64,000 bases of DNA from Oribacterium parvum ACB1 (GCF_000238055.2 NZ_KE148312.1:1353501-1417500); one strand, 5' to 3'; counted from the first letter of the stretch, positions 24,519 to 33,950 are shown. Program-made: numbers and translations. Notes: generated from the sequence alone by a model not told the origin.

Positions 24519-25730
24519 ATGATTCAACGAGAAAGATACATAGATAAGATAAAGCCGTTTATCGGAAAGGATATTATCAAAGTTCTGACCGGGATTCGCC
24601 GATCGGGGAAATCAGTCATGCTCCAACTGATTCAAGAAGAAATTCGAAGTCAAGGCATCGCTGATACGCAGTTTATCAGCTTCAATTTTGAGTCTTTGGA
24701 AAATGCTGATTTCTGTACGGCAGATTCTTTGTACCAAGAACTGAAAAAAAGGATTTCATCTGTTCAAGGAAAGGTTTATTTGTTTTTTGATGAAATTCAA
24801 GAAGTGGAGCAGTGGGAAAAATGTATTAATTCTGTCCGCGTTGATTTTGATTGTGATATCTATATCACAGGTTCCAATGCAAAGCTTCTTTCCGGAGAGC
24901 TGGCAACATATCTTGGCGGACGCTATGTAGAGTTTGTGGTTTTCCCATTTTCCTTCGAAGAATATCTGGAATCTATAAAACAGGAAAAGGAAGAGGTTTC
25001 CGTTACAGAAGAATTCAAGAATTATCTGGAAATGGGAGGGATGCCTTTCCTAATGAATCTCCGCTATGATAAAGATGCTTCTATGCAATATCTTAGAGAT
25101 ATATATAATTCCGTGCTCTTAAAGGATGTGGTTCAGCGTAACAACATTCGAGATGTAGAACTATTGGAGAGAATGATTTTATATCTTTTAGACAATGTGG
25201 GACATAGCTTCAGTGCAAGAAGCATATCCAATTATTTAAAGCAGGAAAATCGGAAAGTTTCTGCAGAAACCATTTTAAATTATAGCAAGGCATGCTGTGA
25301 TGCCTATCTTTTTATACAACTTAGGAGGGAAGATCTTCAGGGGAAGAAAATTCTTAGTGTAAATGAAAAGTATTATTCGGTAGATCACGGACTTCGGGAA
25401 TCCATTCTGGGGACGAATGCAAGAAATATTGATCAGATTCTTGAAAATATTGTCTGCATGGAATTGCTGAGACGAGGCTATACAGTGACAATTGGAAAAA
25501 ACGGGGAGAAAGAAATTGATTTTATAGCCCAAAAAAATAAAGACAAGCTGTACATTCAAGTGGCTTATCTCCTTGTCGGATCCGGTACTATAGAGCGAGA
25601 ATTTGGCATCTATGACTCGATTCGGGATCATTACCCTAAGTACGTCCTTTCTTTGGATGAATTTGATATGAGCCGTGACGGTATAAAACATCTAAATATA
25701 CGGGATTTTCTCCTTAGTAAAGAGTTTTGA
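24519..25730 (+). CDS. AAA_14/DUF4143-type ATP-binding protein, copy 1
   Basis: GAGGAGG at 24504-24510 fixes the start at 24519 (403 residues). The N-terminal half is an AAA_14 ATPase with Walker A G-I-R-R-S-G-K-S and Walker B V-Y-L-F-F-D-E-I-Q. The C-terminal half is the DUF4143 region, with a winged-helix-like segment and a late E-I-D-F-I-A-Q ... Y-I-Q-V pattern resembling a worn PD-(D/E)xK fold. The physiological role of the family is unknown; members are scattered and often alone. This one has no operon partners, but is bracketed by two copies of the same palindrome. A related protein is encoded at 45125-46321. Confidence 0.88.
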   Translation: MIQRERYIDKIKPFIGKDIIKVLTGIRRSGKSVMLQLIQEEIRSQGIADTQFISFNFESLENADFCTADSLYQELKKRISSVQGKVYLFFDEIQEVEQWEKCINSVRVDFDCDIYITGSNAKLLSGELATYLGGRYVEFVVFPFSFEEYLESIKQEKEEVSVTEEFKNYLEMGGMPFLMNLRYDKDASMQYLRDIYNSVLLKDVVQRNNIRDVELLERMILYLLDNVGHSFSARSISNYLKQENRKVSAETILNYSKACCDAYLFIQLRREDLQGKKILSVNEKYYSVDHGLRESILGTNARNIDQILENIVCMELLRRGYTVTIGKNGEKEIDFIAQKNKDKLYIQVAYLLVGSGTIEREFGIYDSIRDHYPKYVLSLDEFDMSRDGIKHLNIRDFLLSKEF

Positions 25731-25756
25731 CAGCTTTAGGAAAGAAAAGGAACTTT

Positions 25757-25804
25757 AGTCTATTAAACAAAAACAAATATTTTTCATTTTTGTTTAATAG
25801 ACCA
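25757..25804. repeat. Palindromic repeat flanking the ATPase gene, right copy
   Basis: GTCTATTAAACAAAAA pairs with TTTTTGTTTAATAGAC. The copy shares the core TCTATTAAACAAA, ATATTTTTCATTTT and TGTTTAATAGA with the left copy at 24257, and has 6 extra bases (AAACAA) in its left arm. It starts 27 nt after the stop codon. Confidence 0.85.
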
Positions 25805-25909
25805 AAAGTGAATATTTCCCCTTTTTCAAACCCCCCTTTTTATGGCATAATGGCTTGGCATGGTTAAATTATGGTCGTTGTATCAGAGTATTAAGAGAAA
25901 GGGAGATTT

Positions 25910-26653
25910 ATGAAAAAACCTGTAATCGGTATTTCCACAAGTGTGCTTGTGGATCAGGAGAGCGGCTTCCCCGGATATGAGAGAATTTATGTCAATAAGG
26001 ACTATGTTTCGTCAGTGATTTCCGCAGGAGCAGTTCCTCTCATGATTCCGATGGATGATACGGAAGATAACTTGAGGCAGACTTTAGAGCTTGTAGACGG
26101 GGTGATTTTTTCCGGCGGACATGATATTGCGCCGATTCGCTATCAGGAAGAGCCACATCAGAAATTGCAGGAGATTTGTCCGGAGAGGGATGAGTTTGAC
26201 TTTTTGCTCTACCGGCTTGCTAAGGAGAAGAAACTTCCGATTTTGGGAATTTGCCGCGGTTTTCAGCTTATGAATGTTTCCGAGGGAGGAAAGCTTTATC
26301 AGGATCTTTCTCTAAAAGACACGGAAAGTTTTAAGCATTCTCAGGGGCATGGTCCGAGTATTCCGACTCATACGGCAAAAGTGGAGGCAGGTAGTAAGTT
26401 CCACGATATTCTCGGGAAAGAGGAGATTCGCGTAAACAGCTTCCATCATCAGGCGGTAAAGTCCGTTTCGGAAAATGTAGTGATATCGGGAAGAGCTTTG
26501 GATGGTGTGGTAGAGGCGATTGAATTAAAGGATTATCCTTTTGGAGTAGGCGTTCAATTCCACCCGGAGATGCTGCAGGAGAAGGAAGAGGATATGAAGA
26601 AGATTTTCGTGGCACTGGTTTCTGCTGCAAGGGAGTATCAGGGGAAAAAGTAA
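25910..26653 (+). CDS. Peptidase C26-family gamma-glutamyl hydrolase (class I amidotransferase fold)
   Basis: The 247-residue product has the C26 pattern: P-V-I-G-I-S-T at the N-terminus, V-I-F-S-G-G-H-D-I-A-P, the nucleophile elbow G-I-C-R-G-F-Q, and the catalytic V-Q-F-H-P-E near the end. Relatives include PuuD gamma-glutamyl-GABA hydrolase. GGGAGA lies before the ATG. The gene stands alone; the actual gamma-glutamyl substrate is not determinable. No clear terminator follows in the 190 nt before the convergent AraC-type gene. Confidence 0.88.
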   Translation: MKKPVIGISTSVLVDQESGFPGYERIYVNKDYVSSVISAGAVPLMIPMDDTEDNLRQTLELVDGVIFSGGHDIAPIRYQEEPHQKLQEICPERDEFDFLLYRLAKEKKLPILGICRGFQLMNVSEGGKLYQDLSLKDTESFKHSQGHGPSIPTHTAKVEAGSKFHDILGKEEIRVNSFHHQAVKSVSENVVISGRALDGVVEAIELKDYPFGVGVQFHPEMLQEKEEDMKKIFVALVSAAREYQGKK

Positions 26654-26843
26654 TCTTGCTTGAAAGAGACTTTCGGGTAGCATATCCGATCATATAAAGT
26701 TTTTTAGGGAAAAGATAGTCCGAAGTACAGACTAATCAGAAGGATTTGCGCTTCGGTCATTTAAGTAGAGGGAAGAAGAATTAAGTTCAAAAATTCATAA
26801 ACAGATGCTTAAAGCAATAGAACTTGCATAATAAGTCCATGTC

Positions 26844-27782
26844 CTAAGAATAGAGGTGCTTTAAGTATTCTCCTGTTTCCCGGTTGTAGAGAAGCTCTTC
26901 CTTCATACTGCGGTACTGGAGTGGACTCATACCTATTTTCTTTCGGAAAATCTTGGAGAAACTTAGCGGATCATGGTAGCCGACCTGAAAAGCGACTTCC
27001 GCTACGGAACGCTTTGTCCTCCGAAGCATCGATTTGGCATTTTGCATACGGACATAAAGTAGATATTCTTTGGGAGAATACCCCGTATCCATCTTAAAGC
27101 TGTTAAAAAGATGGGCACGGTGTACTCCCATTTTTTCTGCAAGAAACTGAATGCTGAGATCCTCACCGTAGTGCTCGTCGATGTATTCACGCACATCATG
27201 ACTCAGACTTCGTAATTTCTTTGTTTGCTTTAGACCCTTTACCTCATCACTTTCTTTATCTCGGATAAGATTGGCAAAGAAAAGATGAAGATAAGCTACA
27301 CGCGAGATCTGATGCTCTAAGCTGAATTCTTTTTTATCTAAAATCTTATTAATGTATTGGAGAAGATCTTGCACATTGTGCACGATGCGAACGGGCTTTG
27401 CGGGACTAAAGCCGGCATCGGACAAGAAGGAATCTGCATCGATTCCTCTACATGCCAGCCAGAAGTAAGACCAAGGATCCTTTAGATCGGCTTCATACCA
27501 AGCAAGGGTATGAGGGTAGAGAAGAAATGCATTTCCGGCAGAAAGTTGGTAGAGTTCACCGTTCACACAAAGTGTTCCCGATCCGGAATAGACAATATGA
27601 ATTAGGTACACATCCCTTTTGTTCGGGCCATACTTATGCCCGGGATGGCAGCGTTCTTTTCCGCAGTACATTAGCTGCAAGTCCGAAGCCTTGCATTCTG
27701 CATCCTGAAAATTAATATATTGTTTTTCACCCTCTAAGAAGGGAACATCTCCGGAGAGAGAATTTTCTCTTGTTTTTCTCAT
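26844..27782 (-). CDS. AraC-family regulator of the alpha-galactoside genes
   Basis: The 312-residue product has an N-terminal cupin sensor (H-I-V-Y-S-G-S-G-T-L-C-V-N-G and G-N-A-F-L-L-Y-P) and a C-terminal double helix-turn-helix (S-I-Q-F-L-A-E-K-M-G-V-H-R-A-H-L-F and V-A-E-V-A-F-Q-V-G-Y-H-D-P-L-S-F-S-K-I-F-R-K). This is the MsmR/RafR arrangement. It lies downstream of the alpha-galactosidase on the same strand, with a hairpin between them. It probably activates the transporter promoter near 33800, whose -35 box is weak. Confidence 0.88.
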   Translation of the reverse strand: MRKTRENSLSGDVPFLEGEKQYINFQDAECKASDLQLMYCGKERCHPGHKYGPNKRDVYLIHIVYSGSGTLCVNGELYQLSAGNAFLLYPHTLAWYEADLKDPWSYFWLACRGIDADSFLSDAGFSPAKPVRIVHNVQDLLQYINKILDKKEFSLEHQISRVAYLHLFFANLIRDKESDEVKGLKQTKKLRSLSHDVREYIDEHYGEDLSIQFLAEKMGVHRAHLFNSFKMDTGYSPKEYLLYVRMQNAKSMLRRTKRSVAEVAFQVGYHDPLSFSKIFRKKIGMSPLQYRSMKEELLYNRETGEYLKHLYS

Positions 27783-27837
27783 TTTCTTTAGACTGCTCCA
27801 TGATGTGTTTCGACATTGTGCATATTGCTTTTAAAAT

Positions 27838-27869
27838 ACGAGTGGAACCGCTATTTCGGCACCACTCGT
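27838..27869 (-). terminator. Hairpin between alpha-galactosidase and regulator genes
   Basis: ACGAGTGG and CCACTCGT form an 8-bp stem, and a nested CCG/CGG stem lies inside. On the minus strand it is followed by ATTTT. It lies 55 nt after the alpha-galactosidase stop, so partial termination before the regulator gene is likely. Confidence 0.55.
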
Positions 27870-27923
27870 TGAATACGCTTGTTTTTTATCCAAGATAGAA
27901 AACAAATTCAGCTTCTTGTTTAC

Positions 27924-30212
27924 TTATATTGCTTTAATGAGGAAAAGTAAAGATGCAAAATCTCCACCTTTCCTGCTTAAATCTTCTCTGGCAATGGGAA
28001 TACCGATTTCCATAAGCTCTGCTCCGTAAGCTTCATAAGATAATTCTTTGTCTTTCAGATTATACCCTGCATGGAGGACAGTGGCTTCTTTTCTCTCCAA
28101 AGATGGATTTAAATTGGAGCTAATCCGGTATAGTTTATTTTCCTCCAACCCTTTTAGTTTAAAGCGAATCCAGGAGGCATTTACAAAATTCAGCTTTTGG
28201 AAATACATGGCAATGGCTTCCGCCTTATCCGGGGATACAACAGAAAAGCCGCATTCATTTCCTTCAAAGGGAGAAAGTAGCCTGTAAAAATCTCCCTCAA
28301 TCTGTATGAGTCTTCTGTGCTCCTTCATAAAGAGGATTTCTCTCTTAACTTCTTCGATTTCAGTAGGAGAAAGAAGATTTAGATCAAGTTCATAACCAAA
28401 AGTTCCGAAATAGGCCATATTGGCACGCGTTTCCAGCGGAGTATTTCGATAAAGTTGTTGATTCGGCACAGCGGATACATGGGCTCCGATGCTTACAATG
28501 GGGTAAGCAATGGAGCTGCCATACTGAATTTTAGCCCTTTCTGCCGCGTCACTGTCGTCGGAACACCAGGCTTGCGGAGCGTAATAGAGTAAGGCGGCAT
28601 CAAAGCGTGCACCGCCACTGGCGCAGGATTCAAAGAGAATATCCGGAAATTCCGTAGTCAAGCGATGGTATAGATCGTATACACCAAGGATATAACGATG
28701 CATCATTTCTCCCTGCCTTTCCGGCGGAAGAGTAGCAGAGTAAGGCTCCGACATATAACGGTTCATATCCCACTTGATATAGGAAATTTTCGATTCGCGA
28801 AGGATTTTAGCTACTTTTTCATAGATGTAGTCCACGACTTCTGTTCTGGAATAGTCCAGAACATGCTGGTGTCTTGCGTGAGAGGGGAAACGCCCCGGTG
28901 CATTGATTATCCAGTCGGGATGCGCACGGTATAAACCGGAATCCATATTGATCATTTCCAACTCAAACCAAAGACCGAAATCTAAGCCCATGGCCACGAC
29001 TTTTTCCGATAATCCTTTTATTCCGCCCGGAAGCTTTTCTAGGTTAGCATCCCAATCGCCAAGTCCTCGATAATCATCATTTCGTTTTCCGAACCAGCCA
29101 TCATCCAAAACAAAAAGCTCTGCTCCGACTTCTTTAGCTTTTTTAGCAATCTGCAGAATTTTTTCTTCGTTAAAATCAAAGAAGGTAGCTTCCCAGTTGT
29201 TCAGGAGTATAGGACGTTCTCGGTTTTTCCATTTGCTGCTCATTAAGCGATTCTTCATAAAACGATGGTACGCTTGACTGAGCCCGTTTAAGCCCTTGTC
29301 GCTGAATGCCAGAATTACTTCCGGGCTTTGGAAAGATTCTCCTTCACATAGGCAGTAGGAGAAATGCTCCGGATTTATGCCGAGCATAACCCTGCTCATT
29401 TCAAAGGTGGAAACTTCTACCTGAGAGAGAAAATTACCGCTGTAGACCAGATTGAATCCATATACTTTTCCCTGATCTTCATCCGCTCCCTTTCTTAAAA
29501 GTGCAATGAAAGGATTATGCTCTGCTCCTGAACAGGTTCCGTTCAAACTTTGTATGCTTTGGATTCCCATTTCCAGCTTTCTTTTCTTAAGATAGCGTTC
29601 TCTTCCCCAAGCACCGGAAAGATGCAAAAGAGAGAAATCCTTGTCCATAAACTCCAGACTCATACTCATGGCTCTTTCCAGAAAAATCTTTTCTTTTCCC
29701 TTCTGGGTAAAACGAACGTTTCGGCAGAGTATGGGATAATCTCGATACAATGTATACTCCAAAACCATTTCGGTTTGGGACAGATTATCAAATAAAGTAA
29801 TGTCGAGCGTCAATGCTTCCTCTTCTTTTTCCACATAGGACATGGGGAGTGGAAGATAGGAGGGCTTTCCGCTTTTTACCTCATGACAACGGTACTTAAA
29901 ATCGGATACACGGGAACCATTTTCCTGTAAAATGCTAAAGGCAGGGCTCCGGTAGTCTCCTGTACCGTAAGAAGGGTATTCCTGTGCACTGTAATGCATG
30001 GAAAGAAGTCCCGGCTCGGGAATGCATACGCTCATCTGTGACCTTCTGGCTTCTTCGTGTAAATAGGAAAATCCCTCTCTGTCAGGGATTCTCTTTCCAT
30101 AATAAAGGTGCTCCAACTGCTCATTTTCCATAATGCGCATAATATAGGATATTTCTTCGTTATAGAGGTGAAAAACACGTTCTTCTTTATGAAATACAAT
30201 TGCAAAATTCAT
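27924..30212 (-). CDS. Alpha-galactosidase, glycoside hydrolase family 36
   Basis: The 762-residue product lacks a signal peptide and has GH36 length and layout. The N-terminal supersandwich domain is followed by a TIM barrel with L-F-V-L-D-D-G-W-F-G-K-R, nucleophile region Y-I-K-W-D-M-N-R (Asp near residue 481), and the acid/base region C-S-D-D-S-D-A (near 551) after S-C-A-S-G-G-A-R-F-D. It hydrolyses alpha-1,6-galactosides such as melibiose and raffinose in the cytoplasm. AAGGAG precedes the start. The upstream 138 nt are a six-copy 23-bp repeat. The adjacent transporter imports the sugar. Confidence 0.95.
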   Translation of the reverse strand: MNFAIVFHKEERVFHLYNEEISYIMRIMENEQLEHLYYGKRIPDREGFSYLHEEARRSQMSVCIPEPGLLSMHYSAQEYPSYGTGDYRSPAFSILQENGSRVSDFKYRCHEVKSGKPSYLPLPMSYVEKEEEALTLDITLFDNLSQTEMVLEYTLYRDYPILCRNVRFTQKGKEKIFLERAMSMSLEFMDKDFSLLHLSGAWGRERYLKKRKLEMGIQSIQSLNGTCSGAEHNPFIALLRKGADEDQGKVYGFNLVYSGNFLSQVEVSTFEMSRVMLGINPEHFSYCLCEGESFQSPEVILAFSDKGLNGLSQAYHRFMKNRLMSSKWKNRERPILLNNWEATFFDFNEEKILQIAKKAKEVGAELFVLDDGWFGKRNDDYRGLGDWDANLEKLPGGIKGLSEKVVAMGLDFGLWFELEMINMDSGLYRAHPDWIINAPGRFPSHARHQHVLDYSRTEVVDYIYEKVAKILRESKISYIKWDMNRYMSEPYSATLPPERQGEMMHRYILGVYDLYHRLTTEFPDILFESCASGGARFDAALLYYAPQAWCSDDSDAAERAKIQYGSSIAYPIVSIGAHVSAVPNQQLYRNTPLETRANMAYFGTFGYELDLNLLSPTEIEEVKREILFMKEHRRLIQIEGDFYRLLSPFEGNECGFSVVSPDKAEAIAMYFQKLNFVNASWIRFKLKGLEENKLYRISSNLNPSLERKEATVLHAGYNLKDKELSYEAYGAELMEIGIPIAREDLSRKGGDFASLLFLIKAI

Positions 30213-30221
30213 TGTATGCTC

Positions 30222-30359
30222 CTTTTATAAAATGTCTATGTATTCTTTTATAAAATGCCTATGTATTCTTTTATAAAATATCTATGTAATCTTTTATAAA
30301 ATATCTATGTAATCTTTTATAAAATGTCTATGTAATCTTTTATAAAATGCCTATGAATT
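30222..30359 (-). repeat. Six tandem copies of a 23-bp unit
   Basis: Six head-to-tail units of the form CTTTTATAAAATGTCTATGTA plus TT or AT run without spacers, with 1-3 differences between units. The array fills the gap between the permease gene and the ribosome site of the alpha-galactosidase gene on the minus strand. On that strand each unit contains TTTTATAAAAG, itself a short palindrome. Confidence 0.92.
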
Positions 30360-30398
30360 CTCTTGCCGGAATGGATAGGACGTCTAATAGTAGCTTTA

Positions 30399-31238
30399 CT
30401 ACAGCTTTCCTCCACTGGTTGCAATTCCTTCGATAAATTGCTTTTGGAAGAAGACATATAAAATAATCATGGGAAGACAGGCAATCAATGAGGCTGCCAT
30501 GAGTTCCGGGAATTTTGTCACATACTGTCCCTGCATCTTGGCTAAGGCAGAGGAGAGGACGAGCATATCCTTATCCGTGTTTACAATTAACGGCCACATC
30601 AGATCTTTATAAGCAAAAAGTGCGGTAAAGATACCCAGAGCCACCATGCTGGAACGCATAAGAGGCATCATGACAAATAAGAAGCATTGTCCTATATTGC
30701 AACCGTCCAGTCTTGCGGCTTCCTCCAAGTCGGTCGGCAGAGTCATAAAGCCCTGACGCAGAAGGAAGGTTCCAAAGGCGGTAACCATACCGGGAAAGAC
30801 CAGAGCAAACATGGTATTCAGCATTCCCAGTTTGGAAACCATCAGATATTGCGGAATCAAAAACACCTGATTCGGCACCATCATTTGAAAAAGGACAAGG
30901 GAGAATGCCAGATCTCTTCCGGGAAAATGCAATCTTGCAAAGGCATAGCCGGCAAGTGTTGCAGTTACTATTGCACAGATCACCCTAAAGAGAATCAAGA
31001 GGAGTGTATTTCTGTACAATAGAAAAAAATTCATATTGCGGAAAACGGTTTTGAAGGCATCGGTTCTCCATTGTTTTGGAAAAATGACAAAAGGATTGAC
31101 GGAGGTAGCTTCGGTAGCTGTTTTAAAAGAAGTTAAAACCATCCAGAAGAAGGGAACAAGCATCGTGATGGAGACAAGTATCAAAGCCGAATGGACGATG
31201 ATTTTTGAGATTTTTCTTTTTCTTTCTAAACTTTCCAT
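30399..31238 (-). CDS. Sugar ABC transporter permease, MalG/MsmG type
   Basis: The 279-residue membrane protein has six hydrophobic segments and the MalG-type EAA loop E-E-A-A-R-L-D-G-C-N. It shares the operon with an MalF-type permease 8 nt upstream and a binding protein. No ATPase gene is present, as is common for this family, which uses a shared MsmK/MalK-type ATPase encoded elsewhere. The likely cargo is raffinose or melibiose, given the alpha-galactosidase. Confidence 0.93.
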   Translation of the reverse strand: MESLERKRKISKIIVHSALILVSITMLVPFFWMVLTSFKTATEATSVNPFVIFPKQWRTDAFKTVFRNMNFFLLYRNTLLLILFRVICAIVTATLAGYAFARLHFPGRDLAFSLVLFQMMVPNQVFLIPQYLMVSKLGMLNTMFALVFPGMVTAFGTFLLRQGFMTLPTDLEEAARLDGCNIGQCFLFVMMPLMRSSMVALGIFTALFAYKDLMWPLIVNTDKDMLVLSSALAKMQGQYVTKFPELMAASLIACLPMIILYVFFQKQFIEGIATSGGKL

Positions 31239-31246
31239 CTTCCCTC

Positions 31247-32152
31247 CTAATTATAAATGACCCATTTTTTCTGCGCGATCATCTGTAATACTGTGACCAG
31301 CAGAGTCAGGAACATGAGGACGACAACAATAGTAGAGCCATATCCGATATTTTTATTTACAAAGGAATATTTGTAAAAAAGATAAACCAAAGACTGGGTT
31401 TTATTGAGGGCCGGATTTGTTTTATCCATAATCATGTAAATCAAATCAAAGACCTGTAAGGAGGCGATGACGCGCGTAACCAGTACAAAGAAAATGGTTG
31501 GAGAAAGAAGCGGTAAAGTGATATGGAAAAAGCTTGTCACGGCAGTAGCGCCGTCAATCTCCGCCGCTTCATAGTAGTCTCCCGGTATTTCTTGTAGCCC
31601 TGCAAGAAAGAGAACCATGTTATATCCGAGGATGGACCAGATGCCGATAACGGCAATACTGTAAAGAGAGAACTTGGGATTGCTGATCCAGCTGATTCTT
31701 AGGTGTAATATATGGTTGATTAAGCCGAAGTCCGAATTATAAAGCCATCTCCAAACCATGGCGATCGCAGCGGGAGCGGCAACCATAGGAAGGAAAATGA
31801 TTGTTCTGTATAAAGATCTTCCTGCTATTTTTTTATTTAATAAGATAGCTAGGAGCAGAGAAATAACAATGGAAAACGGCACCTCCACCAAAGCATAGCG
31901 AACCGTATTCCATAGTGCCTGCCAAATCTCTGCATCGGAAAAGACATTTTGATAGTTTTTAAATCCTACAAAAATATTTCCCTTTCCGAAATCTCCTGCT
32001 TTATAAAAGCTTTGGATAATCGTGTTGATGATGGGAATAATATTTAAAATGACTAAGCCGAGTACGGTTGGAAGGATAAAAAGCCATCCCCAAAGGAACT
32101 CGTTTTTTTCTCTGCTTGTAAAGGAAAATAATCCTTTTTTCTGTCCAGCCAT
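31247..32152 (-). CDS. Sugar ABC transporter permease, MalF/MsmF type
   Basis: The 301-residue product has six membrane segments, an N-terminal cytoplasmic tail and the MalF-type EAA loop Y-Y-E-A-A-E-I-D-G-A. It sits between the binding-protein gene and the second permease gene, spaced 77 and 8 nt. It forms the translocation channel with the MalG-type partner. Confidence 0.93.
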   Translation of the reverse strand: MAGQKKGLFSFTSREKNEFLWGWLFILPTVLGLVILNIIPIINTIIQSFYKAGDFGKGNIFVGFKNYQNVFSDAEIWQALWNTVRYALVEVPFSIVISLLLAILLNKKIAGRSLYRTIIFLPMVAAPAAIAMVWRWLYNSDFGLINHILHLRISWISNPKFSLYSIAVIGIWSILGYNMVLFLAGLQEIPGDYYEAAEIDGATAVTSFFHITLPLLSPTIFFVLVTRVIASLQVFDLIYMIMDKTNPALNKTQSLVYLFYKYSFVNKNIGYGSTIVVVLMFLTLLVTVLQMIAQKKWVIYN

Positions 32153-32170
32153 GACTACTCCTTTAAAAGA

Positions 32171-32222
32171 GAGCTGTGAAACACAGTCTTTCGATACTTG
32201 TATTCACAGCTCCCTCAAAAAA
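32171..32222 (-). terminator. Intercistronic hairpin after the sugar-binding protein gene
   Basis: GAGCTGTGAA (32171-32180) and TTCACAGCTC (32213-32222) are perfect 10-bp arms. On the minus strand the stem is followed by TCTTTT. It lies just after the binding-protein stop and before the permease, the usual place for differential expression. Confidence 0.65.
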
Positions 32223-32229
32223 CGATTTA

Positions 32230-33555
32230 TTACTTATGTTCTTCAGCGAGTTTCTCATTCATCTGCGCAGCCATCTGCTTGCAAGCTTCTTCCATGGTCA
32301 GCTCTCCGGTATACACTTTGGTTACCAGCTGTGTGTTGACATCTTCCCATGCAATAGTACTTCTGGAATAGGGAAGAATCTCCATATCGTCCATCATATT
32401 GAGATAAGCTTGTAAATTAAAGGGAGCGCTCTTTGCCCACTCGTCGGATGTGCCCTTGTAAGCGGACATGGTTACACCAAGACTTGCCTGCTTTCTCTGT
32501 GCCTTCTCGGAACCGAGATATTCAATCAGCTTCCATGCTTCTTCCGGATGCTCGGTATTCTTTGCAGCAGCCCAACCTAAGCCGTTGTAGATGGAAACTC
32601 TTCTTCCGGTAACCTTGTCCTTCGGAAGTTCTACACAGTCTGCATTGGCCAAACTGAATTCATTATTCTTATGTGCGGCAATCATCCAGGAACCCTGGAA
32701 GCACATTGCAGACTTGCCGGACTGGAAAAGTACATCCTCCGAATTCTCAGCCATGGTTTCTGCAGAGGGAATCAGACCTTCTTTAATCCAAGTCTCTACA
32801 TACTTCATAGCTTCGATGCTCTTTGGATCATCGTATCCGGACTTGGTCTTATCATCGTTTAAGATATAGCCGCCTCTGTCTAGAATCATGTTGTAGTATC
32901 CGGCTTGGTCATTGTCCGGCTTTAAGCAAAGACCGTACTGTGATCCGTCCTCTTTCTTCAGCTTACGAGCGGCATCGGTTAAATCATCCCAAGTCCAGTC
33001 TACGGTAGGATAGTCCAGTCCTGCTTCATCAAACATCTTCTTGTTATACCAAAGCGCTATGGTGTCGATATCCTTCGGTACAGCGTAATTCTTACCTTCA
33101 TAGCTATAAAGTCCCCAGATATCCTCAGGATAGTTCTCTGTCTGAATGACTTCGGAATTTTTGATTTGATCGGTCAAATCAAGAAGCATATCATTACTCA
33201 TATAACGCTCGGATTCATTGGAGTGCATCCAGAATACATCCGGTAGCTGTCCACCCTGTGCAGCGGCTTCCATTGCGGTCCAATAATCTGCCCAACGAAC
33301 AACGGAGATTTTTGTTTTGATTCCTGTCTCCTTTGTGAAATCATCCATGATTTCCTGGATGCCCGGTTCCTGGTTTGGATCCCAAATTTGCACGGAAAGA
33401 GTGGTTCCGGAGTCGGATGTCTGAGAATCCTCAGCAGCCATAGTGGTCTCCTCAGCCTGCTGGCTATCAGGCTTGCTGTCTGCCTGCTCAGCCTGCTTCC
33501 CGCATGCTGCGAGGGCCATGATGGAAAGCCCAAGAGTTAACGCGTACTTTTTCAT
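32230..33555 (-). CDS. Sugar-binding lipoprotein, ABC family 1 (alpha-galactosides)
   Basis: The 441-residue product has a signal peptide with lipobox L-A-A-C (Cys18) and a polar Ser/Gln/Glu linker. The family-1 fold follows, with an F-T-K-E-T-G-I-K-T-K motif near the N-terminus, A-L-W-Y-N-K-K-M-F-D-E-A-G, and G-K-S-A-M-C-F-Q-G-S-W. AGGAGGC precedes the ATG. It is the first gene of the minus-strand operon with two permeases and the alpha-galactosidase, so alpha-galactosides are the best ligand guess. Confidence 0.93.
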   Translation of the reverse strand: MKKYALTLGLSIMALAACGKQAEQADSKPDSQQAEETTMAAEDSQTSDSGTTLSVQIWDPNQEPGIQEIMDDFTKETGIKTKISVVRWADYWTAMEAAAQGGQLPDVFWMHSNESERYMSNDMLLDLTDQIKNSEVIQTENYPEDIWGLYSYEGKNYAVPKDIDTIALWYNKKMFDEAGLDYPTVDWTWDDLTDAARKLKKEDGSQYGLCLKPDNDQAGYYNMILDRGGYILNDDKTKSGYDDPKSIEAMKYVETWIKEGLIPSAETMAENSEDVLFQSGKSAMCFQGSWMIAAHKNNEFSLANADCVELPKDKVTGRRVSIYNGLGWAAAKNTEHPEEAWKLIEYLGSEKAQRKQASLGVTMSAYKGTSDEWAKSAPFNLQAYLNMMDDMEILPYSRSTIAWEDVNTQLVTKVYTGELTMEEACKQMAAQMNEKLAEEHK

Positions 33556-33794
33556 AAAATGCCTCCTTTTGTATCTTTTGTAAATTTTTGTATAAGAAAA
33601 AGAATGGATAAAGGTCCACTCTGTATCTTCATTTTTATTACAAGAGAAGTTAGCTTTTTGTCTGAAATCCTCTTGATGATAGCAATCCGACTTCGATCCT
33701 GCTGAAAAATCGACCCTTTATTCCACTCTTAGAAAGTGTTTTATATTCTCTATACTGACTTGGAAAATCTCTAAAAATCTTCCCTATGCCTTGT

Positions 33795-33823
33795 ATTATA
33801 GGCAACGAAAGTACTTTTGGCAT
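33795..33823 (-). promoter_or_regulatory. Candidate promoter of the alpha-galactoside operon
   Basis: On the minus strand a perfect TATAAT (33800 to 33795) lies 17 nt after ATGCCA, which matches the -35 consensus at four of six positions. A weak -35 fits dependence on the AraC-type activator. The implied leader is about 230 nt. The rest of the 446-nt gap from 33556 to 34001 shows no gene. Confidence 0.4.
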
Positions 33824-33918
33824 GGCAAAATGTTGCGAATATCATGAAAAATGTTATGGTTTTTTATGATGCATGAATAGCTGCGTTTTCAAAAGGAAAA
33901 AATATAGCTTGTATATAG

Positions 33919-33950
33919 AAATACACCGGAGGATTGCCGCCGGTGTATTT
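33919..33950 (-). terminator. Hairpin terminator behind the cyclophilin gene
   Basis: AAATACACCGG and CCGGTGTATTT form a perfect 11-bp stem with a 10-nt loop, 52 nt after the end of the minus-strand cyclophilin gene. Either orientation is flanked by a modest T-rich run. Confidence 0.6.

Noticed and set aside
30222..30359. CRISPR-like array of 23-bp repeats
   Set aside because: The units are directly adjacent without unique spacers, and no cas gene is in the window.
33556..33790. Catabolite-responsive (cre) site before the alpha-galactoside operon
   Set aside because: No stretch matches the cre consensus closely enough to report.
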